Origin: Streptantibioticus parmotrematis
Lineage (GTDB): Bacteria > Actinomycetota > Actinomycetes > Streptomycetales > Streptomycetaceae
Assembly: GCF_019890615.1 (NCBI RefSeq)
Contig: NZ_JAINVZ010000002.1
Coordinates: 1-64,000, forward strand
Direction of reading: 5' to 3'
Length of the DNA: 64,000 bases
The notes under the pieces were generated by a model, which saw only the letters and a list, made by a program, of their open reading frames with translations, did no database searches and was not told where the DNA came from. Below are positions 15,471 through 23,021 of this stretch, piece after piece. Position 1 is the stretch's first letter; every line of letters starts with the position of its first letter. Both the position numbers and the translations under genes were made by a program.

Positions 15471-17924
15471 TCAGTGTTGACGCGAGCAGTCGTACAACTG
15501 CTGTCCGCCCGCCGCGCTCCCGCCGTAGTCCTTGGCCGCGACGGCCGTGCACGAGGACGTCACCCAGCTGGAGATCCGCTGCGCGGCGCTGGTCGTACCG
15601 GACCCGCCGCCGGAGCCACCGAAGCCTCCGAAGCCGCCCATGCCGCCCCGTGTGCCGCCCGCCAGCACGTACTGGACCTGACCCGACGTCACCATCTTCT
15701 GGAACTGGGCGAGTGAGGGCGACGGCACCTTGCCGGTGAAACCGCCCAGCGGCAGGACGTCGGCGCCGGTGGCCAGTATGTACGGCGACGCCGTGCTCCA
15801 ACTCGTCGTCGCGAAGACGTACTCGGCCTTGCCGCGCCGGGCGTCGACGTAGGAGAGCAGCTGCTTCTGCGACGCGGTCAGCGTGCCCGAACCGGAACCG
15901 AAGCCGAACCCGCCCGCCGTGCCGCCGCCACGACCCGCACGAGTCGTCCCGGCCGGGGTACCGTGCGCGCCACCGGCGCCCGCCGCCCCCCGCGTCCCGG
16001 CGAAGCCGCCGGCCCCGCCGAACCCGCGGCCGCCCTGGGCGCCCGGCGTCGTCGGCCCGACCGACCCCATCATGCTCATCCGCCCGTACGTCGGGTTGAA
16101 CACCTGCGCCGCCCACGCGGACGGCGCGATCAGCATCGCCGCCAGGCCGGCGAGCAGCCCGGCCAGCGCGATCCGGCCGCGCGCGGTGACCCGGCCACCG
16201 GGCCTGGCGAGCGCCAGCAGCACGACCGCCACCACCCCGAGCCCGATCTCGGTCGGGGCGAGCCAAGGCAGGAACGAGGTGAACTGCAGGGCCAGGTACG
16301 CGCCCCACGTCACCGTCGCCGCCACGGCCGCGGGCAGCGCCCAGGAGCGCCGGCCGCCCGCCCGGTAGGCGCGCCAGAGCTGGACCACGCCGCCGCCGGT
16401 GAGCGCGGCGAGCGGGACCGCGACCACGCCCATGTAGTACGTGTGGCCGCCGACGCTGCCCGCGCTGAACACCAGGAAGTACGTGGCCAGCCACAGGCCC
16501 CACATCACGAACCCGGCGCGCACCAGGTCGGTGCGCGGCTTGCGGCGCCGCCACAGCAGGCCGCAGATCACCGCGATGGCGCCGATCGGGTACAGCCAGC
16601 CGGTCTGGGTGGCCAGCGACGTGCCGAACATCTTCGACCAGCCCTGCTGCCCCCCGCCGAACCCGCCGCCCCCGCCGCCGCGGTGGGCGCCCGTGGCGGT
16701 CGCCCCGCCACTGGCCCCGGCCGCCCCGCCACCAGCCCCGGTCACGCCGCCACCAGCCTGCCCCGAGCCGCCCGCCGCACCGGCCCGCTGACCGCCGTGG
16801 CCCGCGAACGCGCCGCCTCGGCCCGTACCCGTACCCGTGCCCGTACCCCCGAAGTGGTGGGTCCGGCCGTGGCCCGTGCCGTCGCCGCCGCCCCAGCCAC
16901 CGAAGCCGGAGGCGGCACCGGGACCGGCGCCCGCTCCCGAAGCGGCACCCGCACCGGAGGCAGCCCCCGCACCGGAAGCAGCCCCCGCTCCCGAGTGCGC
17001 CGGCGTCGATCCCCCGTGGCCGCCGAAGCCGCCCTGCGTCGCGCTGACGCTGCCCGTGGAGGCGGCGCTGATGCCGAGCGACGAGAAGCGGATCAGGAAG
17101 TTGTAGCCGACGACCATGCTGAAGACGGAGTTGTCCGTCGTGCCGTCCACGTAGGGCCGGTCCTTGGCCGGGGTCAGCGTCACGGCGAGCATCCAGGAGA
17201 CCGACACGGCGACCGTCACCAGCCCGGCCAGCAGCACGTGTCCGATCCGCTTGCGCCGCGAGACCGGCGCCGCCATGAGGTAGACGACGGCCAGCGCGGG
17301 CAGCACCGCCCACGCCTCCAGCATCTTGGCCTGGAAGCCGAGCCCGACCCACACGCCCGCGAGCAGCAGCGGCCGCAGCCGTCCCGAGGCGGCGGCGCGC
17401 TGGGTGGCGGAGGCGGCCAGGAGGACACAGAGAGTGAACGCGGGGTCCTCGACGGCGGTGCGGAAGAGGCCCGCGGCGACCGGCGTCACGAGGAAGGCCG
17501 CCGAGGCGATCAGCGCCGCGTTGACCCCGGCCCAGCGCCGTACGACGCGGTACAGCACGAGGACGCTCGCCACGCCTTCGAGGACCTGCGGCAGCGTCAC
17601 CGCCCACGGGTGAAAGCCGAAGACGCGGGCAGAAATCGCTTGCGGCCAGAGGAATCCGGGGAGTTTATCCAGGGTGATGGAATTACCGGGGTCGAATGAA
17701 CCGTAGAAGAACGCCTTCCAGCTCGTCGTCATGCTGCGGACGGCGTTGGCGTAGAACGAGTGGTACTGGCTGTGATTGATGCCCCACGCGTAGAGCACGG
17801 CCGCGCACGCGACGATGACCAGCAGCGCGGGCCTCGCGTAGGCCGGCTGGCCAACCGGCGATCTCCACGGCGCGCGGCGATCGGCGCTGTCGGGGACGGT
17901 CGGGGTGAGGACGGTTGTTGCCAT
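15471..17924 (-). CDS. GT-C membrane glycosyltransferase (ArnT/mannosyltransferase-like) with Gly/Ala-rich inserts
   Basis: A large polytopic membrane protein of 817 residues. The N-terminal part matches the ArnT/PMT-like GT-C family: YAWGINHSQYHSFYANAVRS, then FFYGSFDPGNSITLDKLPGF (acidic first loop), FGFHPWAVTLPQVLEGVASV and RWAGVNAALIASAAFLVTPV. Three low-complexity Gly/Ala-rich segments interrupt it, at about residues 293-425, 620-680 and 755-780; the first contains repeated AASGAG units. The C-terminus has an extracytoplasmic-like domain (DVLPLGGFTGKVPSPSL). A lipid-linked sugar donor is expected from the family; the acceptor is unknown. ATG is at the complement of 17922-17924. It is monocistronic. 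Confidence 0.85.
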   Translation of the reverse strand: MATTVLTPTVPDSADRRAPWRSPVGQPAYARPALLVIVACAAVLYAWGINHSQYHSFYANAVRSMTTSWKAFFYGSFDPGNSITLDKLPGFLWPQAISARVFGFHPWAVTLPQVLEGVASVLVLYRVVRRWAGVNAALIASAAFLVTPVAAGLFRTAVEDPAFTLCVLLAASATQRAAASGRLRPLLLAGVWVGLGFQAKMLEAWAVLPALAVVYLMAAPVSRRKRIGHVLLAGLVTVAVSVSWMLAVTLTPAKDRPYVDGTTDNSVFSMVVGYNFLIRFSSLGISAASTGSVSATQGGFGGHGGSTPAHSGAGAASGAGAASGAGAASGAGAGPGAASGFGGWGGGDGTGHGRTHHFGGTGTGTGTGRGGAFAGHGGQRAGAAGGSGQAGGGVTGAGGGAAGASGGATATGAHRGGGGGGFGGGQQGWSKMFGTSLATQTGWLYPIGAIAVICGLLWRRRKPRTDLVRAGFVMWGLWLATYFLVFSAGSVGGHTYYMGVVAVPLAALTGGGVVQLWRAYRAGGRRSWALPAAVAATVTWGAYLALQFTSFLPWLAPTEIGLGVVAVVLLALARPGGRVTARGRIALAGLLAGLAAMLIAPSAWAAQVFNPTYGRMSMMGSVGPTTPGAQGGRGFGGAGGFAGTRGAAGAGGAHGTPAGTTRAGRGGGTAGGFGFGSGSGTLTASQKQLLSYVDARRGKAEYVFATTSWSTASPYILATGADVLPLGGFTGKVPSPSLAQFQKMVTSGQVQYVLAGGTRGGMGGFGGFGGSGGGSGTTSAAQRISSWVTSSCTAVAAKDYGGSAAGGQQLYDCSRQH

Positions 17925-18328
17925 GCCCAGCAGTCTTCGGCACCCGACAGGGGGGATCGCGCCGATCGGCGGAGGGGTAAGGGTTTTTGAAGGAATTTCT
18001 CATCGTGCCGATAGCAAGGCTTTAACCGCCTGGACACGGTCTTTAGACACGGGGGTGCGGAGCATTACCCGGGCGGCACGGTGCGACGGAAACCGGCCGC
18101 GAGGCCGGAAAGGGCCGCGGTGTGATTTTTTCGTGCCCTTCTTCACCCTTACGGGTAACACGTTCACGCGGTCGTCTCCGTACGCGCAGGAGGTACGGCG
18201 CAGGAGGTACGCGCGTGGGAGGTACGCGCGCAGGAGGGACGGACGCGTGCGGGACGACCGGGCGGTGGATCCGGCTGATCCGGCGGTCCCGGCGGCGCTT
18301 GTCGGTGCCCCGGCGTACGGTCGTAACC
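17925..18328. other. Intergenic region between divergent genes
   Basis: No gene is supported in these 404 bases. It holds a small hairpin CCGGCC-GCGA-GGCCGG (18093-18108) and a tandem repeat (18180-18236). A -10-like TACGGT at 18316-18321 sits 7 bases before the ATG at 18329, which fits a leaderless transcript. Confidence 0.5.
18180..18236 (+). repeat. Short tandem repeat GTACGCGCGCAGGAG (4 units)
   Basis: Units start at 18180 (13 bp), 18193 (14 bp), 18207 (15 bp) and 18222 (15 bp), differing by single-base indels or substitutions. Each ends in a GGAG core, and most junctions read AGGAGG like a ribosome-binding site, but no start codon follows. Confidence 0.7.
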
Positions 18329-18988
18329 ATGCGTACGGTGATCGCCGGAGGACACGGAAAGATCGCGCTGCGACTGGAGACGGTCCTGAGCACGCGCGGT
18401 GACGAGGTGGCGGGCCTGATCCGCCGTCCCGAGCAGGCCGCCGACCTGCGGGAGCGGGGCGCCGAGCCGATCGTCTGCGACCTGGAGCAGGCCTCGGTGG
18501 ACGAGGTCGCCGCCCATCTGCGGGGCGCCGACGCCGTGGTCTTCGCGGCCGGCGCGGGCCCCGGCAGCGGCGCGGACCGCAAGAAGACGGTGGACCACGC
18601 GGCGGCGGTGCTGTTCGCCGACGCGGCGGAGCGGGCCGGGGTGCGGCGCTACGTGATCGTCTCCTCGATGGGCGCCGACAGCGAGCCGCGGCCCGGCACC
18701 GACCCGGTCTTCGCCGAGTACCTGCGGGCCAAGCGGGCGGCCGACGAGGACATCAAGGCCAGGCCGGGACTGGACTGGACGGTGCTGCGTCCCGGCGCGC
18801 TCACCGACGACGCGGGCAGCGGCTTCGTCGCCCTGGCCGAGCACACCGGACGCGGCGCGGTGCCGAGGGACGACGTGGCGGCCGTGCTGGCCGCGCTGCT
18901 CACCGAGCCGGGCACGGCGGGCCGCACCCTGGAGCTGATCGGCGGCCCGGTCCCGGTGACCGAGGCGGTCAAGGCCGCCACGGCGTAA
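18329..18988 (+). CDS. NAD(P)-binding SDR/NmrA-like protein
   Basis: A 219-residue cytosolic protein with a Rossmann N-terminus (MRTVIAGGHGKIALRLETVL, glycine motif GGHGKIA). It continues with VVFAAGAGPGSGADRKKTVDH, YVIVSSMGADSEP, LDWTVLRPGALTDD and DDVAAVLAALL. This pattern matches NAD(P)H-binding proteins of the YwnB/NmrA type, which may be reductases or redox sensors; the substrate is unknown. ATG lies 7 bases after a -10-like TACGGT, suggesting a leaderless mRNA. Longer in-frame readings upstream run through the tandem repeat and are unlikely. Confidence 0.85.
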   Translation: MRTVIAGGHGKIALRLETVLSTRGDEVAGLIRRPEQAADLRERGAEPIVCDLEQASVDEVAAHLRGADAVVFAAGAGPGSGADRKKTVDHAAAVLFADAAERAGVRRYVIVSSMGADSEPRPGTDPVFAEYLRAKRAADEDIKARPGLDWTVLRPGALTDDAGSGFVALAEHTGRGAVPRDDVAAVLAALLTEPGTAGRTLELIGGPVPVTEAVKAATA

Positions 18989-18993
18989 CGCGC

Positions 18994-19110
18994 GCGCCGT
19001 CCCGCCCTGCGCCGAGCGCCGTCCCGTCCCGCGCCGAGTCCTCTCCCGTGTCCCGCTCCGAGCACCCTCCTGTCCTGCGCCGGTGCGCGTCCGCTGCTCC
19101 TACGCCGGTG
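18994..19110 (+). repeat. Degenerate 22-25-bp tandem repeat after the SDR gene
   Basis: Units begin at about 18994, 19016, 19038, 19062 and 19084 and share GCGCCGTCCCG...GCGCCGA with drift. The array begins 5 nt after the SDR stop (18986-18988) and runs into the 3' end of the convergent amidohydrolase-like gene. Confidence 0.55.
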
Positions 19111-20371
19111 CGCCCCCGCTGCGCGACTGCCGGGGCAGGTCGAGCGCCGCGGTCGTGGCGCAGTCGGCGTACTCACGCACCGCGCTGGTGCGCGAGACCA
19201 CCCGGCCGCGGTGGATGACGATGCGGCTGTAGCCCAGGGACAGCACGCCGTCCACCCGCTGCCCGCGCACCGCGAGCAGTTCGGCGGGGAAGCCCGCCTC
19301 CACCCGGACCTCCGGCAGCCCCAGCACCTCCCGGGCCCGCCCGGCCACCGCCTCGTACGCGGTGCGCGCGCCGCACTCCCCGTACGACGCGAGCAGGAAG
19401 GCCGCCTCCAGCGGGTCGCCGCGCCCGACCGGGTTCGCCGCGTCGCGCAGCGCGCCGCTGCCCGCCGCCGCCCGGACCCCCGCGGCGCGCAACGTGCGGA
19501 AGACGCCCACGCCGGAGCCGCCGCGATCCAGCGCGCCGCAGCCGCCCTGCGGCAGGCAGACCACCGACACGCCCGCCGCGGCGAGTTGATGGGCGACGCG
19601 CTGCCGGGTGTCGGCGGGCAGCGCGCCGAGTCGGCCGCACGGTGAGATCGTCACACCGGGACGCAGGCCCCCGGCCATCGCCGCGAGCCGGGCGAGCCGT
19701 GCCGGGTCGCCGCCGTCGGTGTGCAGGTCCACCGGGCGCCCGGCCTCCGCCGCGACGCCCAGCACGGCCTCCACGTAACCGGTCGGGTCCGGGTCCAGGT
19801 CCGGGATGCCGCCGACCACGGCCGCGCCCATCTTGACCGCGTCGCGCAGCATCGCCAGCCCGTCCGCGCCCGCCACGCCGGTCAGCAGCCGGGGCATGGC
19901 GACGGCGGTCAGCTCCACCAGGCCGTGCAGCGAGCGCCGCGCCTTCAGCACCGCCTCCAGCGCGGCCAGCCCCTGCACGTCACCGACCCGCACGTGGGTG
20001 CGCACCGCCGTCGCGCCGTGGCCGAGCTGGAGCAACGCGGCCTCGGTGACCCGGCGCTGCACCTCCTCGGGGGCGTCGCTGGGCGGGCCGTCGGGGCCGG
20101 CGGTGAGCGCCGAGTCGAGGTGGGCGTGCGGCTCCGCGGGCGCGGGCAGCAGCAGGTAGCCGCCGAGGTCCACGCGGGCGTTCGGCTCGTCGGCGGTGGT
20201 GAGGCTGCCCGCGGTGCCCACCGCCTCGATCCGGCCGCCGCCCAGCCGGACGTCCACCACGCGGCCGTCGCCGAGCCGCGCGCCGGTCAGCAGCAGGGCC
20301 GGGGCGTCCAGCTCGCCGTGGGCGTCGGGACGGTCCGGTTGATGCGGCTGCGGGGGCACACTCTCGGTCAT
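19100..20371 (-). CDS. Amidohydrolase-like protein with incomplete metal site
   Basis: A 423-residue protein with the cytosine-deaminase-like amidohydrolase layout: an N-terminal beta-sandwich, then PAEPHAHLDSALT (His82, His84), VDLHTDGGDPARL (His217) and NPVGRGDPLEAAFLLASYGE. Two positions normally occupied by metal ligands differ: where the family has Ser-His-Cys the protein reads ISPCGRLGALP (Pro244), and where it has Gly-His-Asp-Asp it reads AGSGALRD (Gly306). It may therefore be inactive as a deaminase or use another chemistry. ATG is at the complement of 20369-20371, with GGAGG upstream. It stands alone, convergent with the SDR gene. Confidence 0.75.
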   Translation of the reverse strand: MTESVPPQPHQPDRPDAHGELDAPALLLTGARLGDGRVVDVRLGGGRIEAVGTAGSLTTADEPNARVDLGGYLLLPAPAEPHAHLDSALTAGPDGPPSDAPEEVQRRVTEAALLQLGHGATAVRTHVRVGDVQGLAALEAVLKARRSLHGLVELTAVAMPRLLTGVAGADGLAMLRDAVKMGAAVVGGIPDLDPDPTGYVEAVLGVAAEAGRPVDLHTDGGDPARLARLAAMAGGLRPGVTISPCGRLGALPADTRQRVAHQLAAAGVSVVCLPQGGCGALDRGGSGVGVFRTLRAAGVRAAAGSGALRDAANPVGRGDPLEAAFLLASYGECGARTAYEAVAGRAREVLGLPEVRVEAGFPAELLAVRGQRVDGVLSLGYSRIVIHRGRVVSRTSAVREYADCATTAALDLPRQSRSGGAPA

Positions 20372-20640
20372 CGCGCTCCTCCGGTCCGGGCCGTCGGCGG
20401 TCGCCGCGCAAGATCACGCGGGAACGAGCGTAGGGCGAGCGGGCCGAGGGTTCGCGCAGGAGAGCAATAGTCGTACCGGGCCCTGTCGGCCTCCCGAAGG
20501 GCGCCCGCCGGACACCTGGAGGGCGATGACGGTCGGTGACGAACGCCGGTCGCCGAAGGCCGCGGAGCCCGGGCCCGTACGCCCCGTACAGCCCGGGGGA
20601 ACGTTCCCGCACGACCCGTCCCGGCGGCTCCGATACGGAT

Positions 20641-20669
20641 TTCACGTATCGACGCGGAGCGTGTAATGT
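20641..20669 (+). promoter_or_regulatory. Probable promoter of the tRNA-Thr/tRNA-Met genes
   Basis: TTCACG (20641-20646), 17-bp spacer, TAATGT (20664-20669), 11 bp before the tRNA-Thr 5' end. The rest of the 20372-20680 gap shows no gene. Confidence 0.6.
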
Positions 20670-20680
20670 CTTCCTCGCTC

Positions 20681-20753
20681 GCCCCAATAGCTCAGTCGGT
20701 AGAGCGTCTCCATGGTAAGGAGAAGGTCTACGGTTCGATTCCGTATTGGGGCT
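20681..20753 (+). tRNA. tRNA-Thr (anticodon GGT)
   Basis: The 73-nt tRNA has acceptor GCCCCAA/TTGGGGC (20681-20687 and 20746-20752) and discriminator T. D-arm AGCTCAGTCGGTAGAGC, anticodon stem TCTCC/GGAGA with loop ATGGTAA and anticodon GGT at 20714-20716, and TΨC arm GGTTCGATTCC are all present. CCA is not encoded. Confidence 0.97.
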
Positions 20754-20810
20754 CTGATGTGACGGGAACCTCGTCCTCCATCGTTCATGGACGGGGTTTT
20801 CGCTCATCAA

Positions 20811-20883
20811 GGCGGTGTAGCTCAGTCGGTAGAGCAAGCGGCTCATAATCGCTGTGTCACCGGTTCAAGTCCGGTCACCGCTA
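20811..20883 (+). tRNA. tRNA-Met (elongator type, anticodon CAT)
   Basis: The 73-nt tRNA has acceptor GGCGGTG/CACCGCT (first pair G-T), anticodon stem AGCGG/TCGCT, loop CTCATAA and anticodon CAT at 20844-20846. The paired first acceptor base and the usual Thr-Met-rpmG order point to the elongator form rather than initiator tRNA. CCA is not encoded. Confidence 0.95.
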
Positions 20884-20967
20884 CTCCGTGTAGCCGATTG
20901 TGGGATCGGTCCTTCGATCGGCTACTCTTTCCTGCGTTCACCCGTCTGTCCGTCAAGGAGCACTCAC

Positions 20968-21132
20968 GTGGCTGCCACCGACGTCCGCCCGAAGATCACG
21001 CTGGCCTGCGTGGAGTGCAAGGAGCGGAACTACATCACCAAGAAGAACCGGCGCAACGACCCGGACCGTCTTGAGATGAAGAAGCACTGCCCCCGCTGCA
21101 ACGCGCACACCGCGCACCGCGAGACCCGCTGA
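20968..21132 (+). CDS. rpmG: 50S ribosomal protein L33, zinc-binding form
   Basis: A 54-residue protein with two Cys pairs, CVEC and CPRC, in [13 protein letters not shown] and [18 protein letters not shown], so it is the zinc-containing (C+) version. GTG 20968 follows AAGGAG at a normal distance. It lies just after tRNA-Thr and tRNA-Met, the standard Streptomyces arrangement, and ends in a strong terminator. Confidence 0.96.
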   Translation: MAATDVRPKITLACVECKERNYITKKNRRNDPDRLEMKKHCPRCNAHTAHRETR

Positions 21133-21196
21133 CCCTGGGCCCCCGGGCCCACCCAGCGGGTGATGAGACGCGCCGCGCGCGCATCCGGAACGCAGC

Positions 21197-21228
21197 CGAA
21201 GGCCGCCCCTCAGCAGGGGCGGCCTTCG
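21197..21228. terminator. Terminator after rpmG
   Basis: Perfect 14-bp stem (21197-21210 with 21215-21228) and a CAGC loop, without a T-tract. Confidence 0.85.
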
Positions 21229-21342
21229 CGCGTTCCGTAGGCTTCGTACGCCCCCGTCGCGCCCGGCCGGCCGTCACGCCGCGTGTGCCGGCGCCGGGCC
21301 GTCCGGCCGAGACCGGCCACGCAACGTCAACTGGAGGCGCCG

Positions 21343-21795
21343 ATGCCGCTCGACCCGTCCTTCGTCGGGCGTACGTACCCCCCCACCGCGCCGTACGAGG
21401 TGGGCCGCGAGAAGATCCGCGAGTTCGCCGAGGCGATCGGTGAGACCGACCCCGCGTACCTCGACCCCGAGGCCGCGCGGGCGCTCGGCCACCCGGACGT
21501 GATCGCGCCGCCGACCTTCCCGTTCGCCATCACCTACCGGGCCGCCGCCCAGGTGGTCGAGGACCCGGAGCTGAAGCTGGACTTCAGCCGGGTCGTGCAC
21601 GGCGACCAGAAGTTCACGTACACGCGCCCGGTGGCGGCAGGCGACCTGCTGTCGGTGACCGTGAGCATCGAGTCGGTCAAGTCGATGGCGGGCAACGACC
21701 TGATCACCGTGCGCGGTGAGGTGTACGACGCGGACGGCGCGCACGTCGTGACGTCGATGATGATGCTCGTGGTGCGTGCCGCGGAGGGTGAGTGA
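21343..21795 (+). CDS. MaoC-like N-terminal hot-dog dehydratase (UPF0336/HadA-like)
   Basis: A 150-residue hot-dog-fold protein with MPLDPSFVGRTYPPTAPYEVGREKIREFAEAIGETDPAYLD at its start, PPTFPFAITYRA, VVHGDQKFTYTRPVAAGD and SVTVSIESVKSMAG. This is the non-catalytic-type partner seen in HadAB/HadBC (R)-3-hydroxyacyl-ACP dehydratases, where the catalytic motif sits in the companion subunit. ATG has GGAGG 6 bases upstream. Its stop is followed one base later by the partner gene. Confidence 0.88.
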   Translation: MPLDPSFVGRTYPPTAPYEVGREKIREFAEAIGETDPAYLDPEAARALGHPDVIAPPTFPFAITYRAAAQVVEDPELKLDFSRVVHGDQKFTYTRPVAAGDLLSVTVSIESVKSMAGNDLITVRGEVYDADGAHVVTSMMMLVVRAAEGE

Positions 21796-21796
21796 G

Positions 21797-22231
21797 ATGG
21801 CCGCCAGGTTGACGTACGACGAGGTCGAGGTCGGCACCGAACTGCCGCCGCTGTCCGTGCCCGTGAGCCGGGCGACGCTGGTGCGTTACGCGGGCGCGTC
21901 CGGCGACTTCAACCCGATCCACTGGAACGAGCGGTTCGCCCGCGAGGTCGGGCTGCCGGACGTGATCGCGCACGGGATGTTCACCATGGCCTCCGCGGCC
22001 CGCGTGGTCACCGCGTGGGCGGGCGACCCGGGCGCGGTCGTCGAGTACGGGGTGCGCTTCACCAAGCCGGTCGTGGTCCCCGACGACGACAAGGGCGCCC
22101 TGATCGAGATCACCGGCAAGGTCGCGGCCAGGCTGGACGACGAGGCGCGCACGGTCCGCGTCGACCTGACGGTGACGGCGGCCGGCCAGAAGGTGCTGGG
22201 GATGTCCCGCGCGGTGGTCCGGCTGGCGTGA
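21797..22231 (+). CDS. MaoC-like dehydratase (HadB-like, catalytic subunit)
   Basis: A 144-residue hot-dog protein with the hydratase-2 motif: YAGASGDFNPIHWNERFAREVGLPDVIAHGMFTM. Asp52 (in DFNPIH) and His57 are the expected catalytic pair. It probably forms a heterodimer with the preceding gene product and dehydrates (R)-3-hydroxyacyl chains in fatty-acid synthesis. ATG 21797 lies one base after the previous stop. A hairpin terminator follows. Confidence 0.9.
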   Translation: MAARLTYDEVEVGTELPPLSVPVSRATLVRYAGASGDFNPIHWNERFAREVGLPDVIAHGMFTMASAARVVTAWAGDPGAVVEYGVRFTKPVVVPDDDKGALIEITGKVAARLDDEARTVRVDLTVTAAGQKVLGMSRAVVRLA

Positions 22232-22233
22232 AC

Positions 22234-22264
22234 GCGGGGCCCGCGCAGGGGGACGCGGGCCCGC
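22234..22264. terminator. Hairpin after the dehydratase pair
   Basis: GCCCGCG/CGCGGGC stem extended by GCGG/CCGC with one bulged G, loop of about nine bases. Confidence 0.55.
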
Positions 22265-22285
22265 TCCTCCCCGGTGGGACTCGCC

Positions 22286-22315
22286 TTGACAAGTTAGTAA
22301 TCAATTACTAACTTG
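22286..22315 (+). promoter_or_regulatory. tetR promoter overlapped by a perfect operator palindrome
   Basis: TTGACA (22286-22291), 17-bp spacer and TAACTT (22309-22314) predict a transcript starting at or next to the ATG at 22322, so tetR may be leaderless. A perfect 12-bp inverted repeat (22290-22301 and 22304-22315, centre CA) covers the promoter. Its core TTAGT-N8-ACTAA (22294-22311) recurs before the MFS gene. Confidence 0.8.
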
Positions 22316-22321
22316 AGGGTC

Positions 22322-22936
22322 ATGGCAGCGAACTCACCCAGGATGTCGGCGGAGGAACGGCGCGAGAGCGTCGTGCGCGCCGCCTTCGCCGAGTTCGCCA
22401 GGACCGGCTACCACGGCACCTCCACCGAGGCGATCGCCCGCCGGGCCGGGGTCTCCCAGCCCTACCTGTTCCGCCTCTTCCCCGGGAAGCAGGCGCTGTT
22501 CCGGGCGGCCGCCGAACGGTGCTTCGAGATCATCGTGGAGATGATGGAGACCGCCGCCGAGGGGCTGCACGGCGAGGAGGCGCGGGAAGCGATGGGCGAG
22601 GGGTACTCCCGGCTCATCCTCGACCGCGACGTGCTGCTGCTCCAGATGCAGCTGTACGTGACCGCGGCCTCGGCGGAGAACCCCGAGCTGACGGAGTTCA
22701 TCCGGCGGCGCTGGAGCGACCTGTGGGACATCGTCCGCGGTCGCAGCGGCGCCACGGACGAGGAGATGGCCGACTTCTTCGGGACCGGCATGCTCATCAA
22801 CACGCTCGTCTCCCTCGGCATCCCGGCCGAGGACCGCTGCTGGAACGGCCTGGACGGCTGCAAGGCCGCCGCCGGCATCACTCCCGCGACGGCCGGTACC
22901 ACCGAGGGCGACACCGGCACCGCCACCGTCGCCTGA
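22322..22936 (+). CDS. TetR family transcriptional regulator
   Basis: A 204-residue repressor. The N-terminal helix-turn-helix is at about residues 33-53 (TSTEAIARRAGVSQPYLFRLF), preceded by ESVVRAAFAEFARTGYHG and followed by GKQALFRAAAERCFE, typical of TetR/AcrR. The helical C-terminal ligand domain is not recognisable. ATG 22322 is chosen; TTG 22313 and ATG 22343 are alternatives. It most likely represses itself and the downstream MFS transporter through the shared TTAGT-N8-ACTAA motif. Confidence 0.9.
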   Translation: MAANSPRMSAEERRESVVRAAFAEFARTGYHGTSTEAIARRAGVSQPYLFRLFPGKQALFRAAAERCFEIIVEMMETAAEGLHGEEAREAMGEGYSRLILDRDVLLLQMQLYVTAASAENPELTEFIRRRWSDLWDIVRGRSGATDEEMADFFGTGMLINTLVSLGIPAEDRCWNGLDGCKAAAGITPATAGTTEGDTGTATVA

Positions 22937-22943
22937 CATCGTC

Positions 22944-22961
22944 CCCCTTCCCGGGAAGGGG
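22944..22961. terminator. Short palindrome after tetR
   Basis: Perfect 18-bp palindrome CCCCTTCCCGGGAAGGGG between tetR and the MFS gene; likely a weak terminator. Confidence 0.5.
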
Positions 22962-22981
22962 CGCGCGTATGGCCAGAAAAC

Positions 22982-22999
22982 TTAGTGACCGATAACTAA
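22982..22999. promoter_or_regulatory. Second copy of the TTAGT-N8-ACTAA operator
   Basis: TTAGTGACCGATAACTAA matches the tetR operator in both 5-bp half-sites with the same 8-bp spacing; the centre differs. It lies 22 bp before the MFS ATG. Confidence 0.7.
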
Positions 23000-23021
23000 T
23001 AAGGACTCTGCAGGGGGAGCC

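Noticed and set aside
19100-20371. Considered calling this gene a cytosine deaminase
   Set aside because: Two metal-ligand positions do not match, so activity cannot be claimed; annotated only as amidohydrolase-like.
20681-20883. Considered the two adjacent tRNAs as an integration scar with a duplicated end
   Set aside because: Both tRNAs are complete and distinct, and the Thr-Met-rpmG order is standard for Streptomyces; no att-like direct repeat was seen.
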